Of a DNA stretch of 64,000 nt, positions 58,267 to 64,000 are shown piece after piece. This DNA comes from Eledone cirrhosa (lineage: Eukaryota; Mollusca; Cephalopoda; Octopoda; Eledonidae). Below the pieces are notes generated by a model. That model saw only the letters and a list, made by a program, of their open reading frames with translations, made no database searches and was not told the origin of the DNA. A program made the position numbers and the translations under genes. The first letter of the stretch is position 1, and each line of letters opens with the position of its first letter. The stretch lies in contig OZ024742.1 in assembly GCA_964016885.1 (NCBI GenBank), positions 1,138,236-1,202,235 on the forward strand. The letters run 5' to 3'.

Positions 58267-58311
58267 ATCATTTAGCCTCCTGTTCCCTGCTAGCAAGTGT
58301 TGGATGGGTCT
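58265..58311 (-). mobile_element. Short 3'-end relic of an RTE/CR1-like LINE (third fragment)
   Basis: Read on the minus strand, AAGACCCATCCAACACTTGC followed by TAGCAGGGAACAGGAGG and AAATGATGG parallels the last about 50 bp of the plus-strand LINE (near 59,547-59,600). That element reads AAGACCCGTCCCACCCTTGC, then AAGCAGGGAAAAGCGGACG and AAAATGATGATG. Only the end is retained, as expected from 5'-truncated retrotransposition. The call rests on comparison within this window. Confidence 0.65.
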
Positions 58312-58411
58312 TCACTGACCAATTTAGTATTGAAGTGGGGTTACTGACCTCCCTAACAACCAGGGGTACACATATCACAGTCCCACATTCTACCAAGGAC
58401 ATTTTATCATG

Positions 58412-58672
58412 GCACCATGTAGCTATGTCTAGAGACAGGACAGTGTTAAGGTCATATCACAACCATATAGCTATGTCTAGAGACAGGACAGTGTTAAGGT
58501 CATATCACAACCATGTAGCTATGTCTAGAGACATGGCAGTGTTAAGGTAATATCATGGCACCATGTAGTTATGTCTAGAGACATGACAGTATTAAGGTTA
58601 TATCACAACCATGTAGCTATGTATGGAGACATGAGTGTTGATAAGTTCATTTCACAACCATGTAGCTAATAT
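58412..58672 (+). repeat. 48-bp minisatellite, about 5-6 copies
   Basis: The marker AGCTATGTCT and its variants start at 58,421, 58,469, 58,517, 58,567, 58,615 and 58,664, spacings of 48, 48, 50, 48 and 49 bp. Each unit also carries AGAGACA(G/T)GACAGT, TTAAGGTCATATCAC and AACCATGT. Because 48 is a multiple of 3, the first copies leave a frame open (58,335-58,550), but the later 50- and 49-bp units break it, so I do not call a gene. Confidence 0.88.
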
Positions 58673-58785
58673 TGGGTTAAACATGTAGCACTCGCCAACC
58701 CACCACCCCCAATTGATACTTTGTTTTTCCAGCACTTGAAAGGTCGAAGGCAACCCACCCCACTTGACTAATATTTTATTTTTCA
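58673..58785. other. Short unique stretch with a weak internal duplication
   Basis: CAACCCACC occurs at about 58,696 and 58,750, followed in both cases by a similar T-rich segment ending in TTTTTC. This looks like an old duplication of roughly 54 bp. No gene is seen. Confidence 0.4.
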
Positions 58786-59611
58786 ATTCCGTCAGGGAAA
58801 TGGCCATGTTCGATATGCAGAAAAAGAACTGGCATAAATTCTATAAAATGCACACAATGCAGATTCTGGGTACACAAGAGATGTAGTGGAATAGCAGGCA
58901 AACTAACAGGTAAGGAGAAATACGTATGCAGTAGATGTACAGGAAAATTAGACAGTAGAAGTCGCATTGATAGACACATTTTTCAAATGCAGGCGGGTGC
59001 TATAGAAGTGGTGGATAGCTTCCGGTACCTAGTAGATCAGATTAGCATGGGAGAGGGGTGTTCCGAGACCATAGTATGTAGAATAAGGATGGGTTGGAAG
59101 AAGTTTAGGGAGCTGCTTCCTCTGCTGACGAAGAAGGGTTTCTCCCTGCGTACGAAAGGAGCACGATGTTGCATGGTAGTGAGACATGAGCAGCAACTGC
59201 AGAGGATATGCCACGGCTGGAGAGAAATGAGGCAAGCATGCTCCGTTGGATGTGCAATGTCAATGTGCGTGAATGACCCAGCATGAATGTGTTGAGAGAG
59301 AAACTGTGTTTGAGAGGGATAGAATGTAGTGTACGGGAGAGGAGACTGAGGTGGTATGGACATGTGATGCGCATGGAGGATGACCGATGGGTGAAGAAGT
59401 GCCAGGAAATGCCAGTTGAAGGAAGACGTGGTAGAGGTAGACCATGAAAAACATGGGCGGAGGTGGTGAGAACAGACCTCAGATCGCTGAAGCTCACGGT
59501 GGAGATGACGGAGGACCGTGACAAGTGGAGAGATGCTGTACTGAATAAGACCCGTCCCACCCTTGCAAGCAGGGAAAAGCGGACGTAAAATGATGATGAT
59601 GATGATGATGA
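58786..59611 (+). mobile_element. 5'-truncated, decayed non-LTR retrotransposon (RTE/CR1-like LINE), 3' end of ORF2 with (TGA)n tail
   Basis: This encodes the C-terminal part of an endonuclease/reverse-transcriptase polyprotein; the catalytic domains are missing. In the frame of 58,768-59,286 a PHD-like zinc finger runs from 58,807 to 58,938 with spacing C-x2-C-x10-C-x2-C-x4-H-x2-C-x14-C-x2-C. All eight ligands are intact. It is followed by the segment after the RT domain (SFRYL near 59,014, then KKFRELLPLL). After about 59,150 the homology shifts frame: LRWMCNV near 59,240, then RRLRWYGHVMRMEDDRWVKK in a third stretch. An in-frame stop splits RGRGRP and KTWAEVVRTDL near 59,446. The terminal TAA at 59,586 is followed by (TGA)n from about 59,590 to 59,611, a tail type known in RTE-like elements. 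Frameshifts and the stop show it is dead. The assignment to RTE or CR1 within non-LTR elements is uncertain. Confidence 0.85.
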
Positions 59612-59790
59612 TACTCAAAAGGACAAAAGACAAAGTTGATTGACACAACCAATACCACAAGGCATCACATCAAACAGCCAAGAGTGAAAGGAGAAAATAC
59701 AGTTGACCTGAGTGGGATTTGAACTGAGATTACAGAGAACTAAACAGAGCCAATCCTTCTGACTAAAAATTCTACCACTTTACCAAACCC
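59612..59790 (-). mobile_element. Probable tRNA-derived SINE relic (octopus-type), minus strand
   Basis: On the minus strand a B-box-like AGTTCAAATCCCACTC (around 59,711-59,726) is preceded by a tRNA-like 5' part starting GTGGTAGAA. It is followed by AGGTCAACT and later CAACTTTGTC and TTTTGTCCTTTGAG, the order I associate with tRNA-related SINEs in octopus genomes. It abuts the LINE (TGA)n tail. It is heavily mutated and no target duplication is evident. This is family-level recognition from memory, so confidence is moderate. Confidence 0.5.
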
Positions 59791-59856
59791 TTCCTTCTCA
59801 CTAACAACTACCACTTTACCAAACCCTTCCTTCTCACTAACACTACTACTTTACTA
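59772..59856 (+). repeat. 36-bp direct duplication
   Basis: CTACCACTTTACC begins at 59,772 and 59,808, with a degenerate third start at 59,844. The shared unit continues with AAACCCTTCCTTCTCACTAA. A short local tandem with no coding content. Confidence 0.8.
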
Positions 59857-60237
59857 ATAAATATAGAAAGAACAATGAGTAAATAAAAGTGAAAAAGAGC
59901 TTCTTTCTCTGTCCAAAATAACTCCACTGATCAAACTATCCATTCTCTTACTGAAATATTTATTTACTCCAAAGTAGCTCCCCCCCCCCTCTCCACACTA
60001 CATTCCCTTTCCGCTCTTGAAACTATATTTCCTCTCTCTGTCTTGAAAAAATCTCCTCTCTCCAACCATCCCTCTCTAACACAAACACACATAAACACAA
60101 ATATATGTGTGTGTATGTGTATATATTTACATACATATATATATTATATTACACACAACATAAGCCAGCCACTAAAAGTATTCTGATTTCTAAGAGAATC
60201 AAAGCAAGGGAAAGCAAAGGAAAACAATATAAAACAA
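59857..60237. other. Non-coding stretch with homopolymer and CA/TA microsatellite
   Basis: A run of ten C lies at 59,980-59,989, pyrimidine-rich CTCTCT sequence at about 60,000-60,075, and a mixed CA/TG/TATA microsatellite at about 60,077-60,155. No exon or RNA gene is recognised. Confidence 0.6.
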
Positions 60238-60372
60238 AGTTGTTGCTGTCATTGTTTTTGTTGTTGTTGTTGTTGTAGCTATTATTGTTTTTGTTGTTCT
60301 TGTTCTTACTACTGGGATTGTTGCTGCTACCATTGTTATTGTTGCTGTTGTTGGTATTGTTGCTGTTGTTTT
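60238..60372 (+). repeat. TTG-rich trinucleotide tract
   Basis: Imperfect (TTG)n with GCTGTT, ATTGTT and TACTAC interruptions. On the minus strand this gives an Asn-rich open frame (60,149-60,409), which I attribute to the repeat and not to a gene. Confidence 0.88.
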
Positions 60373-60499
60373 CTGTTATCTGGAGCAGAGAATACTTTGT
60401 TTTTAACACAACACAGGGGGGTGAATACCTGCCAGAATAATTTTGAAACCAAAATTGATTTCTATTGAGATAAGTTTATAAAGATTTGTTCTCCCCCAA

Positions 60500-60775
60500 C
60501 TAAACAACTTCTGATACTTCTGTAGTGGTGGAAATATCTCTAAACAACATCCTGACCTTACTGCTTGGGGTCAAACTAGTCAGATTGGACCAAGGAGACA
60601 ATGTTTCCGATATTCTAAGTACCATTGTTGATACTGTCTCCCAGTCGCAAATCCTGGCAGGAAAAGCAAGTTGAAACAAAGTGTCTAGTTCAAGGACACA
60701 ATGTATTGCCCAGCCCAAGAATCAAACTCACAACCTCCTGATTGTGAATCCAACTCTCTATTAAACCATGTATCT
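60500..60775 (-). mobile_element. tRNA-derived SINE relic, minus strand
   Basis: Reading the minus strand from about 60,775, an A-box-like CATGGTTTAATAGAGAG (60,770-60,754) is followed by TTGGATTCACAATCAGGAGG and a B-box-like GAGTTTGATTC (60,729-60,719). After GGGCTGGGCAATAC comes TGTGTCCTTGAACTAGACAC then TTTGTTTC. This closely resembles the conserved central segment of a mollusc SINE whose usual form has CTTGAGCAAGACACTT. The tRNA-like head would not fold into a functional tRNA: the A-box region is shortened and the B-box lacks the canonical TTCGA. The 72-codon open frame across it is incidental. Confidence 0.62.
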
Positions 60776-61034
60776 TCATATTATGATATACATATTTACA
60801 ACTAGGTGGAGCAGGTCAGTAAAAGTTGAATATTCTCAGTCATAGATAAAATAACAAAACAAAGCAGTCACCCATGACAATATACAATGGATATAAATTG
60901 TGTATTGTACATCTGGAAGAATATTGGACATCTGGTGTAATATCACATGGTTAATATAGACATCTGTTATGTTTTGTTTCACAACAATGCCATACCAGAT
61001 AGGATATTGGAAGAAGAGGTCATTTGATTTAATA
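60776..61034. other. AT-rich unique non-coding sequence
   Basis: No recognised exon, RNA or transposon. It lies inside the presumed Myo9 intron on the minus strand. Confidence 0.5.
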
Positions 61035-61350
61035 AATTTTGATCATTATCACATATCTATTCTCTTGTGCTTGCATGGGTTCGACAAGTGTCCTTCAACA
61101 CAGCTTTCGTCCTTCTTCTGTGAGGTTCAGCATTCTGAGATCAGTGCTAACTACTTCTACCCAAGTATTCCTTCATCTTCTGTAAACTTCCTTCCATTTG
61201 GAACTCCTAACATTTCTATGATCACTCTCCATAGACATCACGTCTCTACCAGCACAGTCCTCTCTCTTGCACACATCTGATTCCTGAAGTCATGTATATT
61301 GATTGACATTACACAACCATTGGAGCATGCTAGCCTTATTTCTGTCAAAC
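61035..61350 (-). mobile_element. Second LINE 3'-end fragment, minus strand, heavily decayed
   Basis: Minus-strand reading from about 61,350 gives RNKASMLQWLCNVN, then TWVEVVSTDLRMLNLTEE, and ends near GTTCGACAAG-complement sequence and ATGATAATGATC. The plus-strand LINE at 58,786-59,611 has RNEASMLRWMCNVN and TWAEVVRTDLRSLKLT at the corresponding places and a (TGA)n tail. They are therefore two diverged members of one family in opposite orientations. Stops (for example after NQYT and before RNTW) and frame loss show it is dead. The 103-codon plus-strand frame at 60,969-61,280 is the antisense shadow. Confidence 0.75.
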
Positions 61351-61521
61351 CTCTAACACACACTCAACATTCAATGTCCAGCTTTCATTAAAATGTAACA
61401 TCACACTTTGTACACTCATTAGATATAATTAATTCTCTATTGAAAATATGTCAAATGTGTATATATCTAGATGTTTTCATCAGAAAACACAACTATAACA
61501 ATGACATAAAATAGAAACTTC

Positions 61522-61522
<1 letters not shown>
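61351..61522. other. Unique AT-rich intronic sequence
   Basis: Nothing recognised. The segment up to about 61,400 may still be decayed LINE sequence, since CCAGCTTTCATTAAAATGTA could correspond to the antisense of the element. Confidence 0.4.

Positions 61523-61562
<40 letters not shown>
61523..61562. repeat. (AT)n dinucleotide repeat
   Basis: About 19-20 uninterrupted AT units, self-complementary. Confidence 0.97.
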
Positions 61563-61564
<2 letters not shown>

Positions 61565-61939
61565 ATTGACTCTTTTGTAACCAGATTTCTATAGAAATAT
61601 TCTATGTATATGAATTTAATTTAATTAATTAATCAAGTAGGGGGGGGGTGTTAAAATAATTAACTTTATTATTAAGCTGTTAATTGGAACATAACTAAAC
61701 ACAAAAGATTCTTACATGAAATAATTGAAGATTTTTAGGTAAAACAAAAGTCAGATTTTCTATGTTGTTTGTTTAGGCTATGGGCCTATACAGATTATAT
61801 ATATATTAAACTTAAGCAAAAATCTCAATTTAGATGGAGAGGTATGTATAAGTAAAACTCTAACACAGAGCGGGAGAGAGAAGGTGTATAATATATTGAT
61901 CATAGATATTTAAGAAGATATTAGGATATGTTTCTAGTT
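61563..61939 (-). other. 5' part of the Myo9 intron following the first coding exon
   Basis: AT-rich, with a nine-G run at 61,640-61,648. It lies immediately downstream (in the sense of Myo9) of the splice donor. The next motor exon, expected to begin with a conserved AFGNA-type sequence, is not visible here or anywhere to the right of the satellite. Confidence 0.75.
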
Positions 61940-61941
61940 AC
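61936..61941 (-). promoter_or_regulatory. Myo9 5' splice site (donor)
   Basis: On the minus strand the exon ends CTTGAG and the intron begins GTAACT. The break falls after the Glu codon of GAGPVLE, phase 0, where myosin homology stops abruptly. The open frame runs six codons further only by read-through into the intron. Confidence 0.92.
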
Positions 61942-62766
61942 CTCAAGCACAGGTCCTGCTCCAAGAATGGTCTGTTCTACTCCAGTAGCATGATTTCCTT
62001 TCTGACTTAATGCAGTTAAATGATGAAGAAGTAAGTTGGTACTTTCCGTTTTCCCTGAGCCTGATTCCCCTGATATCACAATACACTGGTTTTTCTTAGT
62101 CCGTAACATTGTGGAAAAAGCAGCATCCGCTATAGCAAATATGTGTGGTGGCAGGTCTCCCAACCATTTATACTGATACATTTTTACATATTTGGGGTTG
62201 TAAATTGGAAAAAACTTAAACGGATTAACTGCTATTAAAATTGACCCAACGTAGGTGTAGATGTTCCCATTGTAAAACCTCGCCCTGATATTATCTAACA
62301 GGGTCTTCTCGTTCAAATCTGGCAGGCTACATAAGTCTGGGTACTCCTTGTTGCTAGTCGGTTGCTTCAGGAATGTTGTAAGAAAAGTATCGACAGGACT
62401 AGGGTGTCTATAATCTAACCAGGAAAGACTTCGACTAGAAAAATCAACATCTTTTTTCCGAATGTAAAATCGGTAGCCAGTCGTGCCTTGGTTTGAATAA
62501 CTATCCTCGTTGAGCACCTTAGGCCACAACAGCTGGATTCGAACTGGGTTCTCTGTAGCGTCCACACACCTCTCTTTGCACAACTGACCACCAGAACAAA
62601 ACACTTCGGCAACCTCAAAATTTTCCGGGTTGCCCAGCTTTAATTTCTTCACAGCCATCTTAATGACATCGGCTGCCAGAGTGGTTTTCTCTGCCTCAAC
62701 CGTTATAAAGTCATTCTCGAGGCTCAACTGCCCCGTATAGAGGCAAATACCATGTAAATCCATCAT
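61942..62766 (-). CDS. MYO9: Unconventional myosin-IX (Myo9), first coding exon: RA domain and N-terminal motor
   Basis: Class IX myosins are single-headed actin motors with an N-terminal Ras-associating (RA) domain and a C-terminal RhoGAP domain; they inactivate Rho at actin-rich sites. This exon gives the first 275 residues. Residues about 5-85 match the RA-like region (ending RIQLLWPKV). The motor starts near residue 144 with DLCSLPDLNEKTLL and has IYTYVGSILIAVNPFKFFPI at 169-188, the purine-binding region. The P-loop GESGSGKT is at 233-240, followed by ESTNLLLHHLTALSQKG, a class IX signature, and GAGPVLE at the end. The closest family I recall is MYO9A/MYO9B. All visible motor residues are intact. 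ATG occurs twice in tandem (62,766 and 62,763). The second has the better context (A at -3, G at +4). An in-frame TAG at 62,781-62,779 rules out an N-terminal extension within this exon. The rest of the gene must lie at lower coordinates and is not in the window. Confidence 0.96.
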
Positions 62767-62932
62767 CTGGATAAGTTTCTATCTACAAGATCCGGTTTGT
62801 CTTATCTTTCCACCTATCAGACGCCAGTGACATCTTCAACGGACTCTTTTCAATGGCTTCAGCTTCAAATTTAATTTCCGATATCATGTTTGTAATCCTA
62901 AAAAAATTCTTCAAGGTTTCATTCATAAGGAC
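62767..62932 (-). other. MYO9: Myo9 5' UTR portion of exon
   Basis: 166 bp between the splice acceptor and the start codon. The start-codon frame is closed by TAG 12 bases before the ATG, so this is leader, at least for transcripts using this acceptor. At least one further non-coding exon must lie upstream, beyond 62,935. It was not found in the 1 kb available. Confidence 0.85.
62783..62926 (-). promoter_or_regulatory. Upstream open reading frame (47 codons) in the Myo9 leader
   Basis: An ATG six bases into the exon opens a frame of 47 sense codons ending TAG at 62,785-62,783, 16 bases before the Myo9 start. It begins MNETLKNFFR and ends KDKTNRIL, is charged, has no hydrophobic segment and no family I recognise. 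It is in a different frame from Myo9. A second ATG overlaps it (four bases on) and stops after three codons. By position it could reduce initiation at the main start; a function of the peptide itself is not claimed. Confidence 0.6.
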
Positions 62933-62950
62933 CTGCAAAATAAAATTAAA
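62933..62950 (-). promoter_or_regulatory. Myo9 3' splice site (acceptor)
   Basis: The minus strand reads TTTTAATTTTATTTTGCAG and then the exon base GTCCTT. The T-rich tract and CAG fit a metazoan acceptor. The exon therefore begins at 62,932. Confidence 0.85.
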
Positions 62951-63390
62951 AGAAACATTAGATTCATTATACAGGCTGAATCTTTTATTATTTATTTATT
63001 CATCTATTTATTTCGTCAATTTAAACGTCCATATAGAGCTAGTAAGCCATGGCAAACTATGAGATGTAACTAGTACGTCTTACTAGTACGAGAAACAAAA
63101 AACAAGATATACAGAGATAGATTAATATAAAAATAGAATTTTAAAAAGTAAAATAAAATTTAAAAAATTAAACATGGAAGGCTAATGGGGGGGGGGGGAA
63201 ATAAGCTTTAAAAAGATAAAGAAAAACTGGGAAGCAAGGGAAGCTGCAAAGTAGCTAGGAGGTTCTGTTGTTGAATCTTTTCATAACCTCCATGTACTTA
63301 AAAATGTGGTTTATAGTTGGTAGATCTTTTACAATATATTGTATCTCCAATCTTGGTAGTTTTTTTAATGATCAGCTTCAAGATGTCCTC
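62951..63390 (-). other. Myo9 leader intron, unique part
   Basis: AT-rich sequence with a TTATTTATT run near 62,987-63,012, a duplicated GTCTTACTAGTACG-like short palindromic area near 63,070-63,095 and a 12-G homopolymer at 63,187-63,198. No exon is recognised on either strand. The plus-strand frame 62,853-63,062 overlaps the Myo9 leader in antisense and shows no protein features. Confidence 0.65.
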
Positions 63391-64000
63391 TCTCATTCAC
63401 AGTCTCATTCACAGATGTCTCATTCACAGTCTCATTCACAGTCTCATTCACAGATGTCTCATTCACAGTCTCATTCACAGATGTCTCATTCACAGTCTCA
63501 TTCACAGATGTCTCATTCACAGTCTCATTCACAGATGTCTCATTCACAGTCTCATTCACAGATGTCTCATTCACAGTCTCATTCACAGTCTCATTCACAG
63601 ATGTCTCATTCACAGTCTCATTCACAGATGTCTCATTCACAGTCTCATTCACAGTCTCATTCACAGATGTCTCATTCACTGTCTCATTCACAGATGTCTC
63701 ATTCACAGTCTCATTCACAGTCTCATTCACAGATGTCTCATTCACAGTCTCATTCACAGATGTCTCATTCACTGTCTCATTCACAGATGTCTCCTTCACT
63801 GTCTCATTCACAGATGTCTCATTCACAGTCTCATTCACAGTCTCATTCACAGATGTCTCATTCACATTCTCATTCACAGTCTCATTCACAGATGTCTCAT
63901 TCACTGTCTCATTCACTGTCTCATTCACAGTCTCATTCACAGATGTCTCATTCACAGTCTCATTCACTGACTCATTCACAGATGTCTCATTCACAGTCTC
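63391..64000 (-). repeat. 12/15-bp mixed-unit minisatellite, truncated by the window
   Basis: A tandem array mixes two units, TCTCATTCACAG (12 bp) and the same preceded by ATG (15 bp), in irregular order, with point variants TCACTG, TCACATT, TCCTTCAC and CACTGAC. Both unit lengths are multiples of 3, so both strands stay open over the entire tract. The minus strand (same sense as Myo9) encodes alternating ETVN and ETSVN units; the plus strand encodes SLIH and RCLIH units. The minus frame runs out of the repeat into a short unique tail and stops at 63,367-63,365. Without a splice signal or start outside the repeat I treat it as an intronic minisatellite. Confidence 0.9.

Noticed and set aside
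58335..58550. 71-codon open frame with repeated MSRDRTVLRSYHNH units
   Set aside because: It is the 48-bp minisatellite read in frame. Later units of 50 and 49 bp break it and no start context or domain is seen.
59029..59660. Minus-strand open frames of up to 207 codons
   Set aside because: Antisense of the LINE relic, whose plus-strand homology is clear.
60149..60409. Asn-rich 86-codon frame as an Asn-repeat protein
   Set aside because: The Asn run is the (TTG)n tract in antisense, with no conserved sequence on either side.
60500..60718. 72-codon minus-strand frame as a Myo9 exon
   Set aside because: It does not resemble any myosin motor segment, lies in the SINE relic and has no convincing splice sites.
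60500..60775. Functional tRNA gene
   Set aside because: A- and B-box-like sequences are present, but the tRNA fold is degenerate and continues into a SINE body.
62415..62618. 67-codon minus-strand frame inside the Myo9 exon
   Set aside because: An out-of-frame shadow of the Myo9 coding sequence.
62853..63062. 69-codon plus-strand frame
   Set aside because: Antisense to the Myo9 leader and intron, with AT-rich codon content and no recognisable domain.

Overview
The window is from an animal nuclear genome. Repeat content points to a mollusc, most probably a cephalopod. Three fragments of an RTE/CR1-like LINE family with a (TGA)n tail, two decayed tRNA-derived SINEs and dense CA/GACA/TATG/GGT microsatellites look like what I know from octopus-type genomes. 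I could not run a database search, so the organism is an inference.

Layout. (1) Positions 1 to about 56,766 are one uninterrupted head-to-tail satellite array of a 40-bp AT-rich monomer, roughly 1,400 copies, continuing past the left edge. No monomer is inverted and no other sequence is inserted. The array is layered into higher-order repeats (HORs), with direct repeats offset by about 0.88, 1.23, 1.31, 2.34, 2.58, 2.88, 3.25, 3.86 and 3.96 kb. It divides into domains that use different monomer subtypes. It has no open frame of note on either strand. (2) 56,767-61,935 is non-coding. It holds compound microsatellites, a 48-bp minisatellite, a 36-bp duplication, two SINE-like relics and three LINE fragments. 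The largest fragment (about 58,786-59,611, + strand) still shows an intact C4HC3 PHD-like finger and the region after the reverse transcriptase domain. (3) 61,942-62,932 on the minus strand is an exon of an unconventional class IX myosin (Myo9). It has 5' UTR, start codon, Ras-associating domain and the first part of the motor with the P-loop, ends at a canonical splice donor in phase 0, and begins at a canonical splice acceptor. (4) 62,935-64,000 is upstream Myo9 intron. It ends in a 12/15-bp minisatellite that runs off the right edge and is open in frame on both strands.

How the parts relate. Myo9 is transcribed right to left, and I find no following motor exon between 61,935 and the satellite. 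If the assembly is correct, the whole satellite lies in a Myo9 intron of at least 61.9 kb and is transcribed in the pre-mRNA. In that orientation every monomer carries an acceptor-like CTCTACAG and a donor-like GTGAGC. The array would then present about 1,400 potential cryptic splice sites in sense, which is the most interesting hypothesis here. Each monomer can also form a short stem-loop.
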